A DNA stretch of 13,899 nt from NCBI GenBank assembly GCA_022572865.1, contig JACZVB010000006.1:1-13899 (forward strand), written 5' to 3'. Below the pieces are notes generated by a model. It made no database searches and had not been told where the DNA came from. It saw only the letters and a program-made list of their open reading frames with translations. Both the position numbers and the translations under genes were made by a program. Of the stretch, positions 5,793 through 13,899 are shown piece by piece (the first letter of the stretch is position 1; every line of letters begins with the position of its first letter). The stretch comes from Chloroflexota bacterium. GTDB taxonomy: Bacteria > Chloroflexota > Dehalococcoidia > Plut-88900.

Positions 5793-6251
5793 ATGGAAAA
5801 AGACCCCCTTCAACTGGACCCAACCCACCTCATCGAGGCCGAGGGTGATGAAAAAGAAGTGGACTCACCCCACTGGAGTTCGGCCGCGGGAACCGGCCCT
5901 GCGGGCAGCCTGGATGCCAACTACCTCCTGCTTCAGTACGGAAAGGCCATGGCGACGATCGGCCAGCTAGAGAATCGCATATCCGCCCTGCGAGAACAGT
6001 TGGAATCTGTGAAGGCGCTGGAGAAATCCGCCCTTGAGCAAGGCTCAGGGTCCGTGGAGCAGCTTAGAGAGCAGCTTTCCCTCAAAGACGGAGTCATAAA
6101 TCTACTCAACTCGCGCAATGACACACTATCCAAGGGACTGGAGCAGCTAAAGGTCCGGCTGGTCGAGGGCGGCCGCAGGAGATCGACCAGACATCGCCAC
6201 AGACCGCCAAAGAAGTGGTGGCAATTCTGGAGCAATCATCACAGAGGCTAG
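5793..6251 (+). CDS. Hypothetical coiled-coil protein with basic aromatic C-terminal tail
   Basis: I do not recognise a family. The 152 residues have three parts. Residues 1-40 are acidic and low in structure. Residues ~44-126 are a Leu/Glu/Gln-rich helix with heptad-like spacing ([18 protein letters not shown], then [18 protein letters not shown]), broken by a Gly/Ser patch at 84-87. The tail at 128-152 is strongly basic and then aromatic ([19 protein letters not shown]). There is no signal peptide or full membrane helix; the [10 protein letters not shown] tail could lie on a membrane surface or bind nucleic acid. The start ATG 5793 has no clear Shine-Dalgarno sequence. It lies 56 bp after the rhodanese and 110 bp before the ahcY start, on the same strand, so cotranscription is plausible. 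Codon composition is like its neighbours, which supports it being real. Confidence 0.7.
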   Translation: MEKDPLQLDPTHLIEAEGDEKEVDSPHWSSAAGTGPAGSLDANYLLLQYGKAMATIGQLENRISALREQLESVKALEKSALEQGSGSVEQLREQLSLKDGVINLLNSRNDTLSKGLEQLKVRLVEGGRRRSTRHRHRPPKKWWQFWSNHHRG

Positions 6252-6361
6252 CCCAGTCGCCACTGAATCACCCAACTGAAAACCCGGATACACTACTTTC
6301 ACCTGAGTCGAAGCTCCGGCTCGCCCCTGGACCACGTAAACATGAATCGAAAGGGAACCTG

Positions 6362-7633
<1,272 letters not shown>

Positions 7634-7649
7634 AATAGACATTCTTGAC

Positions 7650-7771
7650 CAGTCCGCCCATCTTGAGTTCCGGTTTTATCGAGAAACCCTTGAAATCGGA
7701 CCTAGCCTGCACTGCCTGTCCTGAGTCCTATCGAAGGGAGCTAGTCGAAGTGTCCAAACATGAGCGGACTG
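7650..7771. repeat. About 120 bp element bounded by 12-base inverted repeats
   Basis: CAGTCCGCCCAT (7650-7661) and ATGAGCGGACTG (7760-7771) pair with one mismatch and enclose about 98 bases. Inside, 7717-7755 reads TGTCCTGAG...TCGAAGGGAGC...GTCGAAGTGTCC, a type of sequence common in intergenic regions of many bacteria. It fills most of the gap between ahcY and metK. No gene is in it. It could be a small non-autonomous element or an RNA structure. Confidence 0.45.
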
Positions 7772-7835
7772 CAACCCTTACGATATTTCTCACTCATCCG
7801 GATTCTGCAACACTACCCACTTTAGGAGCACCAGA

Positions 7836-9095
7836 TTGAGCACCACCTTCATGACCTCTGAATCCCACATGGGGACCTCGGAGTCGGTTACCGAGGGCCA
7901 CCCGGACAAGCTGTGCGACCAGATCTCCGACGCTGTCCTGGACGCCATACTGGTCGATGACCCCTTTGGCCGGGTCGCCTGTGAGACCTCCGCCACAACG
8001 GGCCTCGTCCTCATCACCGGCGAGATCACCACCAATACCTACGTGGACATACCCAAGATCGCCAGGGAGACTATACGAAGCACCGGATACGTCCACTCCG
8101 AGTACGGTTTCGACTACGAGACCTGCGGGGTCATAGTGTCCATCAAAGAGCAGTCCCGAGACATCGCCATCGGCGTTGACCGCTCTCTTGAGGCCAAGGA
8201 GCAGGAGCTGCCCTACGACAACGACGACGATTTCGACCGGATCGGGGCCGGGGACCAGGGAATGATGATCGGGTTCGCCTGCAACGAGACCGAGGAACTC
8301 ATGCCCCTTCCCATATCCCTGGCCCACAAGCTGTGCCGCCGGATGGCCGCGGTCCGCAAGGACGGCACCCTGCCATACCTCCGCCCCGACGGCAAGTCTC
8401 AGGTGACCATCCAGTACCGCTTCGGAGTGCCCCAGATGGTGGACACCGTGGTGCTGAGCACCCAGCACGATCCCGGAGTATCCCAGAGCGTCATCAAAGA
8501 CGACCTGTACGACCACGTCATCTCCAGCGTGGTGCCCAAGCACCTCCGGAGAAAGAGCACAAAGTACTATGTAAATCCCACGGGCCGGTTCGTGGTGGGA
8601 GGCCCCATGGGGGACGCGGGGCTGACGGGGCGCAAGATCATCGTCGATACCTACGGGGGTATGGCCCGCCACGGAGGAGGCGCCTTCTCCGGCAAAGACC
8701 CCACCAAGGTAGACCGCTCCGCCAGCTATGCCGCTCGATATGTCGCCAAGAACGTAGTAGCAGCGGGGCTGGCCGACCGGCTGGAGGTGCAGCTTTCATA
8801 CGCCATAGGCATAGCCCACCCGATATCAATAGCCATCGAGACCTTCGGCACGGCCACGGTAGCCGACGATCTCATCCTGGAGCTGATCAACAAGCACTTC
8901 GACCTTAGGCCGGCGGCCATCATCAAGAACCTGGACCTGCGCCGCCCCATATACCGACAGACGGCCTGCTACGGTCATTTCGGCCGGACGGACCTGGACC
9001 TGCCCTGGGAGAGCACCGACAAGGCCGCCCTCCTACGGGCCGAGGCGGGCCTCAAAGGGTCCTCGACCACCATATCCAAGGAGCAGGCGGGCTAG
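7836..9095 (+). CDS. metK: S-adenosylmethionine synthetase (methionine adenosyltransferase)
   Basis: The enzyme makes SAM from methionine and ATP, releasing phosphate and pyrophosphate; it works as a cytoplasmic oligomer with Mg2+ and K+. Motifs are [22 protein letters not shown] with the ATP-site His22, [16 protein letters not shown] at 137-152, and [18 protein letters not shown] from residue 279. The last is the phosphate-binding P-loop with its lysines. [21 protein letters not shown] follows as usual. The length is 419 residues, slightly longer than the common 380-400. The start is TTG 7836, with AGGAG (7824-7828) 7 bases upstream; an ATG at 7851 lies within the same N-terminal leader and is less well placed. 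It follows ahcY, so synthesis and by-product clearance of SAM are adjacent. I looked for a SAM riboswitch in the 200 bp upstream and recognised none. Confidence 0.96.
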   Translation: MSTTFMTSESHMGTSESVTEGHPDKLCDQISDAVLDAILVDDPFGRVACETSATTGLVLITGEITTNTYVDIPKIARETIRSTGYVHSEYGFDYETCGVIVSIKEQSRDIAIGVDRSLEAKEQELPYDNDDDFDRIGAGDQGMMIGFACNETEELMPLPISLAHKLCRRMAAVRKDGTLPYLRPDGKSQVTIQYRFGVPQMVDTVVLSTQHDPGVSQSVIKDDLYDHVISSVVPKHLRRKSTKYYVNPTGRFVVGGPMGDAGLTGRKIIVDTYGGMARHGGGAFSGKDPTKVDRSASYAARYVAKNVVAAGLADRLEVQLSYAIGIAHPISIAIETFGTATVADDLILELINKHFDLRPAAIIKNLDLRRPIYRQTACYGHFGRTDLDLPWESTDKAALLRAEAGLKGSSTTISKEQAG

Positions 9096-9163
9096 GCCCT
9101 GACGCCTCGGGGCAACACCCGGTCCTCCCGCACTGGAACAGGTTCCCTGTCCCCACCTGCTCG

Positions 9164-9174
9164 TTGGTTACCAA
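9164..9174. promoter_or_regulatory. Small palindrome TTGGT-T-ACCAA
   Basis: A perfect 5 bp inverted repeat with a one-base centre lies between metK and the phosphomutase, 71 bases upstream of the candidate -10 box. It is operator-like in form only. A second small hairpin, ACAGG-TTC-CCTGT, is at 9138-9150. Neither has a T-tract. Confidence 0.25.
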
Positions 9175-9241
9175 GGTCAGTATCTTTGTGTCCGAAGACG
9201 TGTCTGATTTTTCATTTGCCTATGGCCTAGGGCACCTGTGA

Positions 9242-9250
9242 TGTTAGAAT
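9242..9250 (+). promoter_or_regulatory. Extended -10 promoter for the sugar-phosphate operon
   Basis: TG-T-TAGAAT (9242-9250) is an extended -10 element (5/6 match to TATAAT) in a locally AT-rich patch. No convincing -35 box is present, as is usual for extended -10 promoters. Transcription would start near 9257, about 37 bases before ATG 9294. Confidence 0.4.
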
Positions 9251-9293
9251 ATTCCCTTAGCAGATGGGCCGCAATACCAACAGTGGAGTCACG

Positions 9294-10721
9294 ATGCCCA
9301 GCCCGATAAAATTCGGGACCGATGGCTGGCGAGGCCTCATCGCCGAGGACTTCACCTTTCCCAACGTACGGGCCTGCGCCCAGGGGGTTGCACAGTACCT
9401 TCAAGACAGGGGCCTGGCAGACCGGGGCCTGGTGGTGGGTTACGACACCCGGTTCCTCTCCGACAGGTTCGCCGAGGCGGTGGCCCTGGTGCTGGCGGCC
9501 GGCGGGGTCAAGAGCTACGTCACCTCGCGCCCCACCCCCACTCCGGTGGTGAGCTACGGGATAGTCGCCTATAAGGCGGCCGGGGCCGTGATCATCACCG
9601 CCAGCCACAACCCGTCCAACTGGAACGGGTTCAAGTTCAAGCCCGAGTACGCCGGCAGCGCAACCCCGGAGATCACCAGGATTCTGGAGGACAACATCGA
9701 CCAGGCCCTCCGATCGGGGGATGTGGCCTCGATGCCCCTGGAAGAAGCGACCCGTCTGGGGTTAATCGAATACGTAGACCTGAGGGCACCGTACCGAGAC
9801 CAGATCGCCGGGTTGGTTGACCTGGAAAGGCTTAAAAGCGCAGGCATTAAGGTGGCGGTTGACTCCATGTACGGGGCTGGGGCCGGTTACCTCAGGTCCC
9901 TCATCGGCGGTGGAGAGACCTCGGTAAGGGAGATTCACCGGGCACACAATCCCCTGTTTCCCGGCCTGGCCCAGCCCGAGCCCATAGACCGGAATCTAGG
10001 TCAGCTCAGCAGGTTCATACGCAAAGCCGGGGCAGAGGTGGGGCTTGCAACCGACGGCGATGCCGACCGGGTGGGCGTCGCCGACGAGACGGGGACAATC
10101 CTCAGCCCGCTGCAGGTCCACGGCCTGCTGGCCTACTATCTACTGGAGATCAGAGGAGAGCGAGGGCCCCTGGTCAAGTCCATCACCACCACCCGGATGA
10201 TAGACCGCCTGGGTGAGATATACGGGGTGCCCGTATTCGAGACCCCCGTCGGGTTTAAGTACATCTGCCCCTTGATGATTCAGGAGAACGCCCTGATAGG
10301 GGGAGAGGAGAGTGGGGGCTTCGGGTTCCGGGGCCACATACCCGAGCGTGATGGCATCCTGTCGTCCCTGTATATCCTGGACCTGATGGTCAGAACGGGA
10401 AGAAGGGTCTCCCAGTTGCTGGGCGATCTGTACGGCCTGGTGGGACCCCACCACTACAATCGTATCGACCTGCGTATCCCCCAGGGGCTGAAAGAAACGA
10501 TTTTAGATAGGATAACCAACGATCCACCCGACGCCCTGGACGGAGACACCGTGGCGAAGTTAGACACTACCGATGGCCTCCGGTTCGACTTCGAGGACGG
10601 CGGCTGGCTCCTGATCCGATTTTCCGGCACCGAGCCCCTGATGCGGATCTACGCCGAGAGCCACAGCACGAAGAAGGTCGAGCGTCTCCTGGCCGAGGGC
10701 CGGAAGCTGGCCGGCGTATGA
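9294..10721 (+). CDS. Phosphoglucomutase/phosphomannomutase family protein
   Basis: The enzyme moves phosphate between C1 and C6 of hexose phosphates (glucose and/or mannose) through a phosphoserine intermediate. All four family loops are present: KFGTDGWRG at the N-terminus; ITASHNPSNWNGFK with the catalytic Ser104; the metal loop DGDADR at 254-259; and the sugar loop GGEESGG at 336-342. The C-terminal phosphate-binding loop RFSGTEP is at 442-448. The length of 475 residues is typical. I chose ATG 9294 because GGAG (9285-9288) lies 5 bases upstream and homologues begin near MPSPIKFGTDGW; ATG 9264 would add ten residues. The sugar preference cannot be read from the motifs. Its stop overlaps the next start by 4 bases (ATGA), so the two are probably translated together, linking it to glucose-6-P/mannose-6-P/fructose-6-P interconversion. 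Confidence 0.94.
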   Translation: MPSPIKFGTDGWRGLIAEDFTFPNVRACAQGVAQYLQDRGLADRGLVVGYDTRFLSDRFAEAVALVLAAGGVKSYVTSRPTPTPVVSYGIVAYKAAGAVIITASHNPSNWNGFKFKPEYAGSATPEITRILEDNIDQALRSGDVASMPLEEATRLGLIEYVDLRAPYRDQIAGLVDLERLKSAGIKVAVDSMYGAGAGYLRSLIGGGETSVREIHRAHNPLFPGLAQPEPIDRNLGQLSRFIRKAGAEVGLATDGDADRVGVADETGTILSPLQVHGLLAYYLLEIRGERGPLVKSITTTRMIDRLGEIYGVPVFETPVGFKYICPLMIQENALIGGEESGGFGFRGHIPERDGILSSLYILDLMVRTGRRVSQLLGDLYGLVGPHHYNRIDLRIPQGLKETILDRITNDPPDALDGDTVAKLDTTDGLRFDFEDGGWLLIRFSGTEPLMRIYAESHSTKKVERLLAEGRKLAGV

Positions 10722-11809
10722 AGATCATCGACCTGGACGATCCCGAGGTCTTCAAGCACTTCGATCCTTCGGGGATGCGGCACCGGCTGCGGGGCCTCCC
10801 GGACCAGTGCCGTAAGGGCTGGTCCATTCAACCCTCGCCGCCCCTACCCCCAGACTACAGCCAGATAGAACGGGTCTTAGTCCTGGGGGTTGGCGGCTCG
10901 GCCATAGGCGGCGATTGCCTTAAGGACCTGATGGCCAGAGTCGGAGGCCCAACCGTGGAGGTGTACCGAGACCTCTCCTTCAGCCCCTCCTTGGACAACA
11001 GGACCCTGGTCATAGCGTCAATCTATTCGGGCAACACCCAGGAGACCCTCGGCGCCTATAGAAAGGTCTCAAAATCCCAGGCCCGGAGGCTGGTATTCAC
11101 CTCGGGCGGCAAGCTCAAGGCCCTGGCAGAGAAAGATGGTATCCCCCTCTACACCCTGGACCTGGTGTCGGAGCCCAGGGCGGCCCTGGGGTTCGGCCTT
11201 TTCGCCTTCCTTTCGTGTATCGACACCCTGGGACTGGCCCCCGACATATCGGAGAACGTCGAGGAAGCGCTGGCCCTCATGGAAGGCATGGTGGAGGAGC
11301 TACAGGAAACCCGGCCTCTGCTGGATAACCGGGCTAAGATATTAGCGTGGCAGCTGTTCGAGAATTTGATTGTGGTCTATGGCGGTGATATATTCTCCTC
11401 GATAGCCCGGCGCTGGAAGACCCAGATCAACGAGAACGGTAAGGCCTGGGCCTTCTATGAGATTTTGCCGGAAGCAGGCCACAACGCGGTGGAGGGGTTG
11501 GAGAGGCCCGGTGTGATCTCGGACCATACCCGGGTAGTATTGCTGTACTCGTCGGTGCTGGACACGGAGCTAAAATCCGGATACGCCGCAATTGAGAAGC
11601 TTCTGCAACAGGCGAATGTGGATTATAACAAGATCGAGGCCAGAGGCCAGGGCCCTCTGAGCCAGATGATGAGCCTCATGATCCTGGGAGATTACACCAG
11701 CTACTATCTTGGTATACTTTACGGCACAGACCCATCGCCTGTATCCTGGATTCGGAGCTACGAAGAGCATCACGGGCGGCCTTCCCGCAAGGACAGCCCG
11801 GTCGAGTAG
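10718..11809 (+). CDS. Bifunctional phosphoglucose/phosphomannose isomerase
   Basis: This 363-residue enzyme would interconvert glucose-6-P, fructose-6-P and mannose-6-P. The N-terminal SIS sugar-isomerase fold shows VLVLGVGGSAIGGD (residues 53-66) and ASIYSGNTQET. The C-terminal domain carries NENGKAW with Glu239 and PEAGHN with His255. The 16-residue spacing equals that of catalytic Glu203 and His219 in the Pyrobaculum aerophilum phosphoglucose/phosphomannose isomerase. The C-terminal GDYTSYYLGILYGTDPSPV stretch is also typical. This family occurs in archaea and in bacteria such as Chloroflexota, separate from classical bacterial Pgi. The start ATG 10718 overlaps the mutase stop. It completes a two-gene hexose-phosphate unit; the next gene begins 11 bases after its stop. 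Confidence 0.93.
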   Translation: MKIIDLDDPEVFKHFDPSGMRHRLRGLPDQCRKGWSIQPSPPLPPDYSQIERVLVLGVGGSAIGGDCLKDLMARVGGPTVEVYRDLSFSPSLDNRTLVIASIYSGNTQETLGAYRKVSKSQARRLVFTSGGKLKALAEKDGIPLYTLDLVSEPRAALGFGLFAFLSCIDTLGLAPDISENVEEALALMEGMVEELQETRPLLDNRAKILAWQLFENLIVVYGGDIFSSIARRWKTQINENGKAWAFYEILPEAGHNAVEGLERPGVISDHTRVVLLYSSVLDTELKSGYAAIEKLLQQANVDYNKIEARGQGPLSQMMSLMILGDYTSYYLGILYGTDPSPVSWIRSYEEHHGRPSRKDSPVE

Positions 11810-11820
11810 GCGGAGGCGGC

Positions 11821-13017
11821 ATGGAACTGGTCTTCACCGATAGGGAAGAGGCCTTTCGCCAGGAGGTCAGAGAGTTCCTGAAACGAGAGCTTCCCTCCGA
11901 TTGGGAAGGGTTCGACGAAGGGGACGAGTACGAGGGCGAGGGCTGGGAATTCACCCGCAGCCTCGCCAGAAAGCTCGCCGAGAAGAGATGGCTCACCCTC
12001 TCATGGCCCAAGGAGTACGGCGGCCAGGACCTGCCTATTATGGAGCAGGTGGTCTATCTGGAGGAGATGGCATATCACATGGTGCCATCAGCTACCCTGG
12101 ACATGGGAGTCGGCGGTATCGGATGGGTCGGCCCCACCCTGATGCTCTACGGCACCGAGGAGCAGAAAAGAGAGCACATCCCCCTCATTGGCTCCGGGGA
12201 GCGCTTCTGGTGCACCGGCTACAGCGAGCCCGACTCGGGCTCCGACCTCGCCTCTCTTCAGACCCAGGCCGTATCCAAAGGCGACTATTACCTGGTGAAC
12301 GGGCAAAAGATCTGGAACAGCGGCGGCCACGTCATGGACTGGTGCTGGCTGGCCGTCAGGACCGACCCCGACGCCCCCAAACACAAGGGGATCAGCCTTC
12401 TGCTGGTGGACATGAAAAGCCCCGGCATAACGGTGAAGCCGATAACCAATATGGCCGGCGCCCACCACTTTAACCAGCTCTTCTTCGAAGACCTGAAGGT
12501 GCCCAAGGCCAACCTGGTGGGAGAGGAGAACAGGGGCTGGTACTACGTGGCCGTGGCCCTGGATTTCGAGCGTTCCCATATAAGGGACGCCGCTATCCAA
12601 CAGAGGCGGCTGGACGAGCTAATACAGCTCCTCAAAGGGGGGGGCCTGGCGACATCGCCATCCAGCCCTCGGGACGCCTCAGTTCGCCACAGGCTGGCGG
12701 AGACGGCCATCGAGATAGAGGTGGGCCGGTGGATGGCCTACCGGGTGGCGTGGATGCAGGGCCAGGGCCTGGTGCCCAACTCGGAAGCCTCTATATGCAA
12801 GATACTCATCACCGAAAGCTCCCAGAGACTGGCCAGGACTGTACTCTGGGTGCTAGGGCTTTACGGCCAGCTTGCCGGCAACTCCAAGGGAGCAGTGTCA
12901 AAGGGGAAGTTCGAGAGAGACTATCTGCTATCAGTAGCGGCCACCATAGCCGGGGGCACATCGGAGATTCAGCGAACAATCATCGCCCGCAGGGGACTGG
13001 GACTCCCCAGACAGTGA
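11821..13017 (+). CDS. Acyl-CoA dehydrogenase
   Basis: This FAD flavoenzyme introduces a 2,3 double bond into an acyl-CoA and passes electrons to an electron-transfer flavoprotein. The 398 residues have the usual three parts. The N-terminal helical domain ends near 120. The middle beta domain has WCTGYSEPDSGSDLASLQT (flavin and substrate contacts) and KIWNSGGHVMDWCW. The C-terminal helical domain ends in AGGTSEIQRTIIARRGLGLPR. The Glu just before GT, used as base in short- and medium-chain enzymes, is Gly here. Glu250 in LDFERS instead aligns with Glu254 of isovaleryl-CoA dehydrogenase (LDLERL), so it is the likely base. The substrate cannot be named. The start has GGAGG (11812-11816) 4 bases upstream. 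It lies 11 bp after the isomerase and appears cotranscribed, although lipid oxidation and sugar-phosphate isomerisation have no obvious link. Confidence 0.93.
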   Translation: MELVFTDREEAFRQEVREFLKRELPSDWEGFDEGDEYEGEGWEFTRSLARKLAEKRWLTLSWPKEYGGQDLPIMEQVVYLEEMAYHMVPSATLDMGVGGIGWVGPTLMLYGTEEQKREHIPLIGSGERFWCTGYSEPDSGSDLASLQTQAVSKGDYYLVNGQKIWNSGGHVMDWCWLAVRTDPDAPKHKGISLLLVDMKSPGITVKPITNMAGAHHFNQLFFEDLKVPKANLVGEENRGWYYVAVALDFERSHIRDAAIQQRRLDELIQLLKGGGLATSPSSPRDASVRHRLAETAIEIEVGRWMAYRVAWMQGQGLVPNSEASICKILITESSQRLARTVLWVLGLYGQLAGNSKGAVSKGKFERDYLLSVAATIAGGTSEIQRTIIARRGLGLPRQ

Positions 13018-13115
13018 GATAATCGAGGCCTCGGGTTCAATCGCATTGCAGAACTTCGCTCAAAGGGCAATAAAGCTGGCCGATCCGTACCAGAGGGCCA
13101 CAGAAGGGAGGACGT

Positions 13116-13526
13116 ATGCCACTCTCGCTTGAGGTAGCTGAGAAGATGTTACAGGCCGCCAAGGCCAAGGCTGTTGATATGGAATGTTCGGTTAGCGTGG
13201 CTATAGTCGATAGCGGCGGCTACATGATAACGGCATCCAGGATGGACGGCGCAGTCCCTCTCACGGCCAACGCGGCAGTCGACATGGCCTACACCGCCGC
13301 GATGTTCCGGGCCCCGGGAGACAAGATCCTGCCCTTCGCCTCTAGGCCCTGGTTCCAGAGCCTGGTGATCTCCACCGGCGGCAAGCTCGTTCCCGCAGAG
13401 GGTGAGATGCCCATTGAGATTGGCGGCTCCATTGTCGGAGGCATAGGCGCAGCGGGTGGGACGACAGAGCAAGACGTGGCCTGCTGCCAGGCTGCCCTCA
13501 CCGCCCTCAAGAACAACTTCAGGTAG
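13116..13526 (+). CDS. GlcG/HbpS-family (DUF336) small protein
   Basis: The 136 residues form a single GlcG/HbpS-type domain. It opens with a helix (LEVAEKMLQAAKAKAVDM), then SVAIVDSGGYMITASRMDGA, a helix with AVDMAYTAAMF, and the glycine-rich end GEMPIEIGGSIVGGIGAAGGTTEQDVACCQAAL. Relatives are found in glycolate-utilisation operons (GlcG) and as haem-degrading or haem-binding proteins (HbpS); most have no assigned activity. There is no signal peptide, so it is probably cytoplasmic. AGGGAGG (13105-13111) lies 4 bases before ATG 13116. It starts 98 bp after the acyl-CoA dehydrogenase and is the last plus-strand gene before convergent rpsI. It may belong to the same transcript, but nothing visible ties their functions. 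Confidence 0.85.
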   Translation: MPLSLEVAEKMLQAAKAKAVDMECSVSVAIVDSGGYMITASRMDGAVPLTANAAVDMAYTAAMFRAPGDKILPFASRPWFQSLVISTGGKLVPAEGEMPIEIGGSIVGGIGAAGGTTEQDVACCQAALTALKNNFR

Positions 13527-13609
13527 CCACCACAGCCAAAGGGGCGGCACTTTAGGGCCTGGTCCGGGGGTTGCCTCGCCGTTCCACCCATCCTCCACGA
13601 ATAACCCTC

Positions 13610-13640
13610 CACCCAATAATCCGCCTCCGGCGGAAGGGTG
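13610..13640. terminator. Nested hairpin between convergent genes, possible bidirectional terminator
   Basis: CACCC (13610-13614) pairs with GGGTG (13636-13640), and inside them CCGCC (13621-13625) pairs with GGCGG (13629-13633) around a TCC loop. It lies in the 157 bp gap between the GlcG-family gene and rpsI, which point toward each other. There is no T-tract on either side, so classical intrinsic termination is uncertain. Confidence 0.4.
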
Positions 13641-13683
13641 AGCAGGCTATTCCATGCCCTGCCTGTATGGAGAGGAAAGGGTC

Positions 13684-13899
13684 CTAACGCTTGGTGTACT
13701 GAGGCGCCTTTCGGGCCCTCTTGAGGCCGTACTTCTTGCGCTCCTTCACCCTCGCGTCCCGGGTCAGGAGGCCCGCCTTTCTCATGACCGGCCTCAGCTC
13801 CTCGTCGGCGACCACCAGGGCCCTGGCGATGCCGTGCCTGATGGCCTGGGCCTGCCCGGCTATCCCACCACCCGACACCATGATGCTGGCATTGTAATT
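13684..13899 (-). CDS. rpsI: 30S ribosomal protein S9, C-terminal part
   Basis: The frame is open to the window edge, so the N-terminal half is missing; about 71 residues are visible. They read [20 protein letters not shown], then [40 protein letters not shown] and [11 protein letters not shown]. The [20 protein letters not shown] core and the Lys/Arg tail ending in KR are the hallmarks of bacterial S9, whose tail reaches the P-site tRNA in the small subunit. In most bacteria rplM (L13) lies directly upstream, which here would be beyond the window edge. Codon use matches the neighbouring genes. Confidence 0.96.
   Translation of the reverse strand, partial: NYNASIMVSGGGIAGQAQAIRHGIARALVVADEELRPVMRKAGLLTRDARVKERKKYGLKRARKAPQYTKR

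Noticed and set aside
6215..6361. ATG at 6215 as the ahcY start
   Set aside because: It would add 49 residues unlike any S-adenosylhomocysteine hydrolase and overlap the preceding gene; TTG 6362 has a ribosome binding site and the expected N-terminus.
7634..7835. SAM or SAH riboswitch upstream of metK (and 6252-6361 upstream of ahcY)
   Set aside because: I could not find the conserved core of any SAM or SAH riboswitch class that I know; the spacer is explained by an inverted-repeat element instead.
7794..8672. Minus-strand frame of 292 codons opposite metK
   Set aside because: It is a shadow of metK in GC-rich DNA; its translation is low-complexity with no recognisable motif.
9138..9150. 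Small hairpin ACAGG-TTC-CCTGT as a metK terminator
   Set aside because: The stem is only 5 bp and no T-tract follows.

Overview
The window looks like an environmental bacterial contig made of two unlike segments. Positions 1 to about 1,550 have roughly 50% GC (sample lines counted by eye). They carry the 3' end of a flavoprotein disulfide reductase, a complete beta-carbonic anhydrase very like the mycobacterial Rv1284 type, and the first ~38 codons of an NAD-dependent formate dehydrogenase. From about 1,550 to the end the DNA is GC-richer (about 58-70% in sample lines). It uses many AGG, AGA and ATA codons and reads as one continuous genome. Gene content there suggests Chloroflexota, perhaps a Dehalococcoidia-like lineage: an archaeal/Thermotoga-type AhcY with GYGWCGRG, a fused phosphoglucose/phosphomannose isomerase, an UDG-linked radical SAM protein, and many palindromic G/C-run repeats between genes. 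That placement is inference. The formate dehydrogenase stops abruptly inside the 3' end of the radical SAM gene, so the two segments meet at a junction near 1,545-1,570, either a mis-assembly or a real rearrangement.

Layout after the junction: a minus-strand radical SAM gene (putative DNA modification/repair) with its own promoter; an intergenic region of about 450 bp with repeats; then a plus-strand run of S-adenosylmethionine-cycle genes. These are mtnA and mtnP (methylthioadenosine salvage, 12 bp apart), a single-domain rhodanese, an unrecognised coiled-coil protein, ahcY (S-adenosylhomocysteine hydrolase) and metK (SAM synthetase). MetK makes SAM, AhcY clears the methylation by-product SAH, and MtnP/MtnA clear the polyamine-type by-product MTA. 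Three of these four (mtnP, ahcY, metK) appear to start with TTG behind good ribosome binding sites. Two copies of a ~110 bp palindromic repeat flank mtnA-mtnP in the same orientation.

A second plus-strand unit follows: a phosphogluco/phosphomannomutase and a phosphoglucose/phosphomannose isomerase (4 bp ATGA overlap), then an acyl-CoA dehydrogenase 11 bp later, then a GlcG/HbpS-family small protein. The first two interconvert hexose phosphates for glycolysis and sugar-nucleotide supply. The window closes with the 3' end of rpsI (ribosomal protein S9) on the minus strand, convergent with the GlcG gene, with a nested hairpin between them.

I found no rRNA, tRNA, CRISPR array, transposase or phage gene, and no clear undescribed multi-gene system. 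The points most worth a second look are the chimeric junction, the structured repeat family with covarying palindrome arms, and the coiled-coil protein between rhodanese and ahcY.
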